Under the pieces are notes generated by a model, which saw only the letters and a program-made list of their open reading frames with translations, did not search any database and was not told where the DNA came from. Positions 1-4,734 of a DNA stretch of 5,892 nt are shown in pieces. Each line of letters opens with the position of its first letter. Positions within the stretch are counted from its first letter, which is position 1. The DNA is taken from positions 1 through 5,892 of the forward strand of contig JAYSWJ010000032.1 in assembly GCA_043718065.1 (NCBI GenBank), given 5' to 3'. The position numbers were made by a program, and so were the translations under genes. Source of the DNA: JAAFIP01 sp043718065. GTDB lineage: Bacteria; Pseudomonadota; Gammaproteobacteria; Burkholderiales; Burkholderiaceae_C.

Positions 1-207
1 AGCGACTATAAAAATATGAAGCCGGGTGACACATTCAGCATCGACTGGCTACCGGGCACAGGCACTATCTTCACTATCAAAGGCAAGCGATTTGGTGAAC
101 CATTCAAAGAGCCTGAGTTTTTCAACGCAATGATGCGTATTTGGCTGGGCCCCAACCCTGCAGACTGGAAACTCAAAGACGCTTTGCTGGGTAAATCGTC
201 CTATTAA
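1..207 (+). CDS. Chalcone isomerase-like protein, C-terminal part (5' truncated by window)
   Basis: The reading frame is open from base 1 and ends at TAA 205-207, giving 68 visible residues; the true start lies outside the window, and the ATG at 16 is only an internal methionine. The segment has the typical tail of the bacterial chalcone isomerase-like family (Pfam Chalcone_3 type): a GD..SIDWLPGTGT strand region, a short KGKRFGEPFKEPEFF stretch, then the signature RIWLGPNPADWKLKDALLG close to the C-terminus. Full-length bacterial members are usually secreted or periplasmic proteins of about 180-200 residues; their role is largely unknown and they should not be assumed to act on flavonoids. 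No signal peptide can be judged here. The gene converges on gph with only 6 bp between the stop codons, leaving no room for a dedicated terminator. Family call is fairly sure; function is unknown. Confidence 0.8.
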   Translation, partial: SDYKNMKPGDTFSIDWLPGTGTIFTIKGKRFGEPFKEPEFFNAMMRIWLGPNPADWKLKDALLGKSSY

Positions 208-213
208 AGCGAC

Positions 214-933
214 CTAAGCCAGACAGGTGCCTAACAGCGCCGCGAGCTGGGTAAAACTGTCTACATGCCAGTTTGCTGGCACCGTACGAATGGGCTTGCC
301 ATGGTTATAGCCGTAGCTGACCAGTGCTACCGGGCAACCTGCCGCATGCGCGGCCTGTGCGTCGTTGCTACTATCACCCACCATCAAAGTGCGCGCGGGT
401 TGCGTGCCTAAAGCCTCACAGGTTTTTAGCAGTGGCAATGGGTCAGGCTTTTTGCGCTCAAAAGCATCGCCGCCAAACACGTGGCCAAAGTAGCTGTCTA
501 AGCCTTTAAGCTTGAGCAGGGGCAGCGCAAAAGCGCTAGGTTTATTAGTTAGACACGCCATCTTCAGGCCTGCTGCATGCCAAGCCTTTAGACCTTCGAC
601 CACACCGGGATACACTTGGCTGGCCTGCCCGTTGACTGCCATATAGTGGTGCTGATAACGTTCTAGTGCCACCTCAAATACTATAGATTTAATAGCTACT
701 TGAGCAGGATTTACTTGGGTTAGAGCACGATTTTTTATAAATTGAAGAGTGCGGCGCACAAGATTTTCGCTGCCTTGGCCAATGGCACTCTCGATAAAGC
801 TGCGCTCTGCGGGCGCGCTGTTAAAGTCCGCCAACATCAAATTTAAAGCCAGCTCAAAATCACTCAAAGTGTCGATCATGGTGCCGTCAAGGTCAACAAT
901 CACGGCGTCAAAATTACCGGTACTCAAGTGCAT
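214..933 (-). CDS. gph: Phosphoglycolate phosphatase (HAD superfamily)
   Basis: This 239-residue protein should hydrolyse 2-phosphoglycolate to glycolate and phosphate in the cytoplasm, salvaging the product of RuBisCO oxygenation or of DNA 3'-end repair. All HAD motifs are visible: motif I DLDGT at 14-18 (D14 nucleophile, D16 acid/base), motif II TNKP at 129-132, motif III Lys in KKPDP at 161-165, and motif IV GDSSND at 186-191 for Mg2+. Residues between motifs I and II form the helical cap. The start is ATG at 931-933, preceded by a modest AAGG ribosome site 10 nt away. It lies 43 bp downstream of rpe on the same strand, a classic rpe-gph pair. Unusually, cap residues 71-86 are encoded by a dispersed repeat (677-722), so the protein is longer than the roughly 220-225 residues I expect for betaproteobacterial homologues. 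Other HAD phosphatases are similar, but the rpe context supports Gph. Confidence 0.92.
   Translation of the reverse strand: MHLSTGNFDAVIVDLDGTMIDTLSDFELALNLMLADFNSAPAERSFIESAIGQGSENLVRRTLQFIKNRALTQVNPAQVAIKSIVFEVALERYQHHYMAVNGQASQVYPGVVEGLKAWHAAGLKMACLTNKPSAFALPLLKLKGLDSYFGHVFGGDAFERKKPDPLPLLKTCEALGTQPARTLMVGDSSNDAQAAHAAGCPVALVSYGYNHGKPIRTVPANWHVDSFTQLAALLGTCLA
677..722 (-). repeat. Repeat A, copy inside gph
   Basis: Positions 692-722 match 1732-1762 in the rpe/apaG spacer at 27 of 31 bases without gaps and in the same orientation. Both copies are preceded by the same 8-mer AATACTAT (677-684 here, 1710-1717 there), with 7 versus 14 bases in between. In gph the element encodes residues 71-86 (LTQVNPAQVAIKSIVF) without breaking the frame. 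CTAT and ATAG flanking the short variable loop could form a small hairpin. The matching is seen directly; that it is a mobile or dispersed family is inference. Confidence 0.75.
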
Positions 934-949
934 AACTTAGCTGCCTTAA

Positions 950-985
950 TTATTTGAGTTTCTTTAGTTACTTGAGTTACTTGAG
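950..985 (-). repeat. 9-bp tandem repeat starting at the rpe stop codon
   Basis: On the minus strand four consecutive 9-mers read CTCAAGTAA (985-977), CTCAAGTAA (976-968), CTAAAGAAA (967-959) and CTCAAATAA (958-950). The first supplies the last two codons and the stop codon of rpe; the others lie between rpe and gph. Because the unit is three codons long and ends in TAA, gain or loss of a unit would leave the Rpe C-terminus unchanged while altering the rpe-gph spacing by 9 bp. The unit resembles the ACTTGAG part of Repeat A. Confidence 0.8.
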
Positions 986-1657
986 CGCTACACGCATTTG
1001 GTCGATCACAGATTTGTAATCCGGCTTGCCAAAAATTGCGCTGCCTGCCACAAAAGCATCGGCCCCTGCATCGGCCACGCGGCGAATGTTGTCTACTTTG
1101 ATACCGCCATCTACCTCTAGGCGAATGTCTTTGCCGCAAGCCTCAATGCGTTTGCGCACGGCTTCTATTTTGCGCAGTGCGCTATCGATAAATGACTGGC
1201 CGCCAAAACCGGGGTTGACGCTCATAATAAGAATCAGGTCGATGTCGTCAATCACCCAGTCCAGCACATCCAGCGGCTGGGCTGGGTTAAACACTAAGCC
1301 GGGCTTGCAGCCTTTGGAACGAATGGCTTGGATGCTGCGATGCACGTGGCCTGATGCGTCGGGGTGAAAGCTGATGTAGTCGGCCCCGGCGTCGGCAAAG
1401 GCAGCGGCCACGGCGTCTACGGGTTGCACCATCAGGTGCACGTCCATGGGTACCGGCGTGCCGTCGGGCTTTTTGGCATGCGGTTTGATAGCCTGGCAAA
1501 TCATCGGGCCGAAGGTGAGGTTGGGCACGTAATGGTTGTCCATCACGTCAAAGTGCACCCAGTCGGCCCCAGCGGCAATGACATTTTTGACCTCGTCGCC
1601 CAAGCGGGCAAAGTCGGCGGACAGGATGGAGGGGGCAATGTGGAAGGTAGTGCTCAT
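977..1657 (-). CDS. rpe: Ribulose-phosphate 3-epimerase
   Basis: This 226-residue cytoplasmic TIM-barrel enzyme interconverts D-ribulose 5-phosphate and D-xylulose 5-phosphate, serving the pentose phosphate pathway and, where present, the Calvin cycle. The family signature is complete: IAPSILSADFARLG at 7-20, the metal/catalytic set H35, D37 (in HFDVMD) and H74 (in MDVHLM), the second catalytic Asp D183 in EVDGGI, and the phosphate-binding loop NPGFGGQ at 148-154 plus AGSAIFG at 204-210. Length is normal for the family (about 220-230). The start is ATG at 1655-1657, directly before MSTTFHIAPS, with a weak AGG a few bases upstream. It is the first gene of a leftward pair with gph and is divergent from apaG across a 335-bp spacer, where its promoter must lie unless transcription starts further away. 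The last two codons and stop fall in a 9-bp tandem repeat. Confidence 0.97.
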   Translation of the reverse strand: MSTTFHIAPSILSADFARLGDEVKNVIAAGADWVHFDVMDNHYVPNLTFGPMICQAIKPHAKKPDGTPVPMDVHLMVQPVDAVAAAFADAGADYISFHPDASGHVHRSIQAIRSKGCKPGLVFNPAQPLDVLDWVIDDIDLILIMSVNPGFGGQSFIDSALRKIEAVRKRIEACGKDIRLEVDGGIKVDNIRRVADAGADAFVAGSAIFGKPDYKSVIDQMRVALK

Positions 1658-1709
1658 AGCCTGTATTTTCGCATTGCTGTTTGGTTGTGTAACAGGTGAT
1701 TGGTTCCTT

Positions 1710-1762
1710 AATACTATCTGCTATTTATTGCATAGCTGCTTGAGCTGGTTTTACCTGGGTTA
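1710..1762 (-). repeat. Repeat A, intergenic copy upstream of rpe
   Basis: It starts with AATACTAT (1710-1717), has a 14-base variable stretch, then a 31-base core (1732-1762) matching 27 of 31 bases in the gph copy at 692-722. The shared pieces include ATAGCT, CTTGAGC and TGGGTTA. The element begins about 50 bp upstream of the rpe start codon, so it may carry or interrupt regulatory sequence for rpe. Strand is given to match the gph copy, as both lie in the same orientation. Confidence 0.75.
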
Positions 1763-1845
1763 CTGGACTATTTTGCTGTTAAAAATTCCGTTTGAAGTAG
1801 TTTGGAGGGTGTTTTTTTGTGTTGTATTGGCTCCATGTCGAGTTC

Positions 1846-1875
1846 GTTGTTCTAGTACGCGAACTGCTGCGGCGT
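1846..1875 (+). repeat. Repeat B, copy in the rpe/apaG spacer
   Basis: This segment aligns with 5704-5735 at about 25 of 32 columns, including a 2-base gap. Both start with GTTGTTCT, share GTACG and CTG, and end with GCGGCGT. The two copies lie in unrelated spacers almost 3.9 kb apart, which suggests a dispersed non-coding element rather than gene-specific regulation. The match is short and was made by eye. Confidence 0.5.
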
Positions 1876-1879
1876 GTGT

Positions 1880-1922
1880 CCCATGCCAAACAATAAAGGG
1901 CCGCAGGTCCGTTTGGCATGGG
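1880..1922. repeat. 12-bp perfect inverted repeat / long hairpin upstream of apaG
   Basis: CCCATGCCAAAC (1880-1891) is perfectly complementary to GTTTGGCATGGG (1911-1922). The 19-base interval contains a second small stem: 1898-1902 pairs with 1906-1910 (one G-U) around a 3-base loop. The outer stem can be extended by pairing 1874-1878 with 1923-1927 if T1879 is bulged. There is no U-run on either side, so it does not look like an intrinsic terminator. It ends 70 bp before the apaG start codon and could be an operator, an RNA structure or part of a repeat element. Confidence 0.7.
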
Positions 1923-1992
1923 CATACCGTGCGGTGCTGTGTGACCGCAAGATGGTAAGCCAACCATAACTAGAAAGCTGTACCATACTACC

Positions 1993-2385
1993 ATGGCCCC
2001 ATACCAATTTAGCGTTCAAGTACAGCCCGAGTATTTAGCCGACCAGTCTGCACCTGATCAAGGCGTGTACACCTTTTCCTACACGGTCACTATCACCAAC
2101 ACGGGCCGGGTGCCAGCGCAGTTGATATCGCGCACTTGGAGCATTAACGACGCAGATGGCCGCAACGACAAAGTTAAAGGCTTGGGCGTAGTGGGCGAGC
2201 AGCCGCTGCTCAAGCCCGGTGAGAGTTTTCAGTACACCAGCGGTTGCCGCCTGCGCACGCCCACCGGTACCATGCACGGCAGCTACTTTTGCGTGGCCGA
2301 GGACGGCGAGAAGTTTGATGCGGACATTCCGATGTTTGTACTAGATGCCTTGAGCGCGCTGGGCGGCAAGCCCACCATGCATTAA
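1993..2385 (+). CDS. apaG: ApaG domain protein (Co2+/Mg2+ resistance-associated)
   Basis: This 130-residue small cytoplasmic protein has the immunoglobulin/fibronectin-III-like ApaG fold. The diagnostic strands are present: YTVTITNTG at 30-38, LISRTWSINDADG at 44-56, the glycine-rich VKGLGVVGEQPLLKPGE at 61-77 with the GxGxxG loop at 63-68, YTSGCRLRTPTGTMHGSY at 81-98, and the closing FDADIPMFVLD at 108-118. Length is typical (about 125-130). In enterobacteria apaG mutants show altered cobalt and magnesium resistance, but the biochemical activity is unsettled, so the role is family-based. The ATG at 1993 is chosen because the family motif starts almost at once; no strong Shine-Dalgarno sequence is visible. 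It is divergent from rpe and 26 bp ahead of thiL on the same strand, possibly co-transcribed. Confidence 0.95.
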   Translation: MAPYQFSVQVQPEYLADQSAPDQGVYTFSYTVTITNTGRVPAQLISRTWSINDADGRNDKVKGLGVVGEQPLLKPGESFQYTSGCRLRTPTGTMHGSYFCVAEDGEKFDADIPMFVLDALSALGGKPTMH

Positions 2386-2411
2386 AGCTGCTGAGTGTTG
2401 CTACCAAAGTG

Positions 2412-3395
2412 ATGGGCGAGTTTGATCTGATTGCGCAGTATTTCCAGCGCCCCGCTGCATTGCCAAGCCGCGCCCACCAGCAAGTGGCCCAAGGCATTGG
2501 CGACGACTGCGCGCTGCTGGCCCCGCGCCCGGGTATGCAACTGGCTATCAGCAGCGACATGCTGGTGGAGGGACGGCATTTTTTGTCCACGGTATCACCT
2601 CAATCACTGGGCCACAAAGCTTTGGCGGTAAATTTAAGCGACCTCGCCGCATGTGGCGCGCAGCCTGTGGCATTTACCTTGGCTTTGGCGCTGCCGCGCG
2701 TAGATGCCGGGTGGCTGCAAGGGTTCTCAGAAGGTTTGTTTGCGCTGGCCGATGCACACGGCTGTGCGCTGGTGGGCGGCGACACCACGGCAGGGCCTTT
2801 GAATATTTGCATCACCGTCATAGGCGAAGTACCCAGTGGCCGAGCCCTGCTGCGCGGTGGTGCGCAACCGGGTGACGATATTTACGTAAGTGGCACGCTA
2901 GGCGATGCGCGGCTGGCGCTAGAGGTGTTTCGCGGTAATGTCACTGTGGACGCTGCCATATTTGGCGCAGCACGCCAGCGCATGGAGCGGCCCACGCCGC
3001 GCGTGGCACTGGGCGTGGCGCTGCGTGGTATTGCTACATCGGCTATTGATATTAGCGACGGGCTGTTGGGCGACCTAGCGCACATCTTGCAGGCTAGCCA
3101 GTGTGGCGCTGACATTGCTATTGATAGCGTAGCTGCTTGCGCAGCGTTTCAAAGGTCTGAGCATATTTTTTCTCTACTTTTTTGCAGGCAAATGACAGCC
3201 GCTGGTGGCGACGACTACGAGTTGGCCTTTACCGCGCCTGCTGTGCAACGCGCTGCCGTTGCCGCTGCTGCAGTGCATGCCGCAACGCCGGTGCAACGCA
3301 TTGGCAGCATCACAGCCAAGCGCGGCTTGGTACTGCGCGACGCGGCGGGTGCTGTGGTGGACAACACGTTTGCCTCGTTTGACCATTTCAAGTAG
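2412..3395 (+). CDS. thiL: Thiamine-monophosphate kinase
   Basis: This 327-residue ATP-dependent kinase phosphorylates thiamine monophosphate to thiamine diphosphate, the last step of cofactor synthesis. Family motifs, counted from the ATG at 2412: MGEFDLI at the N-terminus, GIGDDCAL at 28-35 (Mg/ATP Asp pair), ISSDMLVEGRHF at 46-57, NLSDLAACGA at 74-83, VGGDTT at 121-126, DISDGL at 213-218, GGDDYELAFT at 265-274 and a closing FDHF at 323-326. A GTG directly upstream (2409) could also serve as start, adding one residue; ATG is preferred because homologues begin M.GEF. Residues about 235-261 (roughly 3113-3191) look unlike the family: the usual leucine/proline-rich segment is replaced by a Cys/Phe-rich, AT-rich stretch that starts with a possible eroded Repeat A copy. 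Length and catalytic motifs are intact, so it should still be functional. It lies 26 bp after apaG and 83 bp before pgpA. Confidence 0.95.
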   Translation: MGEFDLIAQYFQRPAALPSRAHQQVAQGIGDDCALLAPRPGMQLAISSDMLVEGRHFLSTVSPQSLGHKALAVNLSDLAACGAQPVAFTLALALPRVDAGWLQGFSEGLFALADAHGCALVGGDTTAGPLNICITVIGEVPSGRALLRGGAQPGDDIYVSGTLGDARLALEVFRGNVTVDAAIFGAARQRMERPTPRVALGVALRGIATSAIDISDGLLGDLAHILQASQCGADIAIDSVAACAAFQRSEHIFSLLFCRQMTAAGGDDYELAFTAPAVQRAAVAAAAVHAATPVQRIGSITAKRGLVLRDAAGAVVDNTFASFDHFK

Positions 3396-3406
3396 CTGCC
3401 GCACTC

Positions 3407-3458
3407 ACACGTCAAACCTACACGTCAAATCTACAGGTCAAACCCGCCTCTCAAAGCC
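3407..3458 (+). repeat. 13-bp tandem repeat in the thiL-pgpA gap
   Basis: Three good copies of a 13-mer follow each other: ACACGTCAAACCT (3407-3419), ACACGTCAAATCT (3420-3432) and ACAGGTCAAACCC (3433-3445), then a decayed fourth, GCCTCTCAAAGCC (3446-3458). The array fills most of the 83-bp gap and ends 20 bp before the pgpA ATG. It could be a slippage product or an array of protein-binding sites; neither can be decided here. Confidence 0.8.
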
Positions 3459-3478
3459 CGCTCAGGGCACAATACACC

Positions 3479-4138
3479 ATGCGTATTTTTTCATCTAAGC
3501 CTGCTGTAGACGCTACACCTAGCACCAATGCAACGGACACCGCGCCCGCGCAGTTGCCTTTGGGTTTTGACTCTGCCTACCAAAGCATGCCCCGTGCTGC
3601 ACCCACAGCAGCACCTCCTGCCACATCGCCGTCTGTGCGCCCGTCGGTGCTGCGCCCTACAGTGCGGTTTATGCTGTCGCACCCTGCGCACGCCATTGCG
3701 CTAGGGTTTGGGTCAGGCCTGTCGCGTGTAGCACCGGGTACCGCAGGCACGCTGTGGGCATGGGCGGCGTTTGCGGTGATGCAGTTGTATTTGTCACCCG
3801 TACAAATAGCGTGGGTGATCGTGGCCGCGCTACCCGTGGGCTGGTGGGCCTGCACCGTTACAGCACGCAACATGCGCATCATGGACCCCGGCAGCATTGT
3901 GTGGGACGAGGTGCTGGCGTTTTGGATTATCTTGTGGATGATCGCTCCGGCAGATGGGTGGTTGCAGCTGGCAGCTTTTGTTTTGTTTAGATTTTTCGAT
4001 GCGGTCAAACCCGGGCCTGTGGCTTGGGCCGACAGTCTTTTCAAAGGATTTGGTGCCCAAGGCGGCTGGGGCATTATCTTTGACGACCTGGTCGCGGCAG
4101 CGTGCACGCTGCTGGTGATAGCGCTGTGGAAGGCTTAA
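3479..4138 (+). CDS. pgpA: Phosphatidylglycerophosphatase A
   Basis: This inner-membrane enzyme dephosphorylates phosphatidylglycerol phosphate to phosphatidylglycerol, the last step of PG synthesis. The PgpA core starts near residue 60: GFGSGLSRVAPGTAGTL at 76-92, the acidic DPGSIVWDE at 136-144, RFFDAVKPGPVAWAD at 171-185 and GGWGIIFDDLVAA at 195-207 (D202, D203). Hydrophobic segments at about 93-105, 109-124, 145-156, 161-172 and 205-217 fit a multi-pass membrane protein. The 219 residues exceed the usual 160-170 because of a roughly 58-residue Ala/Pro/Thr/Ser-rich N-terminal extension of no recognised fold. ATG 3479 has an AGGG 11 nt upstream. In-frame alternatives are ATG 3587, GTG 3635 and ATG 3671; GTG 3635 would give a family-length protein but ATG 3671 would begin only just before the core. 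The next gene, pncC, follows after 3 bp. Confidence 0.93.
   Translation: MRIFSSKPAVDATPSTNATDTAPAQLPLGFDSAYQSMPRAAPTAAPPATSPSVRPSVLRPTVRFMLSHPAHAIALGFGSGLSRVAPGTAGTLWAWAAFAVMQLYLSPVQIAWVIVAALPVGWWACTVTARNMRIMDPGSIVWDEVLAFWIILWMIAPADGWLQLAAFVLFRFFDAVKPGPVAWADSLFKGFGAQGGWGIIFDDLVAAACTLLVIALWKA
4128..4133 (+). promoter_or_regulatory. Ribosome binding site of pncC inside the pgpA end
   Basis: GGAAGG lies in the last codons of pgpA, 8 nt before the ATG at 4142. It is the strongest Shine-Dalgarno match in the window, fixes the pncC start and supports translation from a shared pgpA-pncC transcript. Confidence 0.75.
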
Positions 4139-4141
4139 TCT

Positions 4142-4663
4142 ATGGCTAACAATATGCTACTAAATTCAGAGCTGCTTGAGCAGTATTCTCTTGGGTTATT
4201 GGCCCAAAAGCTTATTAAGGACGGCTACACACTGGCCACAGCAGAAAGCTGCACGGGCGGCCTGATAGCGGCTGCTTGCACATCGCTGCCCGGCTCGTCT
4301 AGCTGGTTCGACCGCGGCTTTGTCACCTATTCGAATGCTGCTAAAACTGAGCAACTGGGTGTAGATGCTGCGCTGATCGCTGAACACGGCGCAGTGAGCG
4401 AACCTGTTGCCCGCGCCATGGCGTTTGGCGCAGCGCGGTATTCAAAAGCACAAGTGACTATCGCGGTGACTGGCGTAGCTGGACCCACAGGCGGCACCGC
4501 CAGTAAACCAGTGGGTACCGTGTGGTTTGGCTTTAGTCTGCACGGCATGCTGCACAGCGAAGTGCAGCACTTTGCAGGCGACCGCGCCGCCGTGCGCGAT
4601 GCTACAGTGCGCCACGCGCTACAGCGCGTGCTGGTGCTGCTGGAAGACGACCCGCATGTTTAG
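4142..4663 (+). CDS. pncC: Nicotinamide-nucleotide amidohydrolase, CinA C-terminal-type (PncC)
   Basis: This 173-residue stand-alone CinA C-terminal domain should deamidate nicotinamide mononucleotide to nicotinate mononucleotide, recycling NMN released by NAD-dependent DNA ligase and similar reactions. The family signature is complete: TAESCTGGLIAA at 33-44 with the conserved serine, GSSSWFDRGFVTYSNAAK at 51-68, GAVSEPVARAMA at 83-94, VTGVAGPTGG at 109-118, KPVGTVWFGF at 122-131, and F.GDR followed by R152 near the end. The N-terminal MoaB/CinA domain of longer CinA proteins is absent, as is usual for proteobacterial short forms of about 160-170 residues. The start at 4142 is 3 bp after the pgpA stop, with a good ribosome site, so the two are almost certainly one transcriptional unit. 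Some annotations call this gene cinA or ygaD. Confidence 0.95.
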   Translation: MANNMLLNSELLEQYSLGLLAQKLIKDGYTLATAESCTGGLIAAACTSLPGSSSWFDRGFVTYSNAAKTEQLGVDAALIAEHGAVSEPVARAMAFGAARYSKAQVTIAVTGVAGPTGGTASKPVGTVWFGFSLHGMLHSEVQHFAGDRAAVRDATVRHALQRVLVLLEDDPHV

Positions 4664-4734
4664 TGCGTGTCCTTGTAATGCGTGTCTGGGCGAGCAGACT
4701 CTAATTGCGCAAGCAAATACAAAATGGTAATCGT

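Larger units (their letters stand above)
1658..1992. other. Divergent rpe/apaG intergenic region, no gene seen
   Basis: This spacer should hold promoters for both rpe (-) and apaG (+). From left to right it contains a Repeat A copy (1710-1762), a T-rich stretch with a run of seven T (about 1775-1830), a Repeat B copy (1846-1875) and a long inverted repeat (1880-1922). A weak sigma70-like pair for apaG is possible at GTGACC (1941-1946) and CATAAC (1965-1970) with an 18-bp gap, but each box matches only 4 of 6 consensus bases, so I do not annotate it as a promoter. Short reading frames cross the region on both strands, but none resembles a known protein or has a convincing ribosome site. Confidence 0.7.

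Noticed and set aside
1364..1699. 111-residue plus-strand frame opposite rpe
   Set aside because: It lies almost entirely antisense to the strongly conserved rpe gene, is Gly/Val/His-rich as expected for an antisense frame, and has no family resemblance.
1880..1922. Integron attC recombination site
   Set aside because: The arms GCCAAAC and GTTTGGC each miss the RYYYAAC/GTTRRRY core consensus by one base, the flanking genes are divergent housekeeping genes, and no integrase is present.
1760..1994. Two minus-strand frames of about 70 residues in the rpe/apaG spacer
   Set aside because: They cover the hairpin and repeats, have no recognisable motif or ribosome site, and overlap each other in different frames.
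2210..2590. 126-residue minus-strand frame spanning the apaG-thiL junction
   Set aside because: It overlaps two conserved genes on the other strand and resembles no known protein.
3577..4107. 176-residue minus-strand frame opposite pgpA
   Set aside because: Antisense to an unmistakable pgpA; its composition reflects the reverse complement of the coding strand, and there is no promoter or ribosome site of note.
4664..4734. Promoter for the dehalogenase gene
   Set aside because: TTGCGC (4705) and TAATCG (4728) have a 17-bp gap but the -10 match is poor and would place the transcription start at or inside the ATG. A TGCGTGTC direct repeat (4664-4671, 4679-4686) is too short to interpret.
4705..4734. 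TTG start adding 10 residues to the dehalogenase
   Set aside because: The added residues are not family-like, there is no ribosome site, and the ATG at 4735 gives the family's usual length of about 302.
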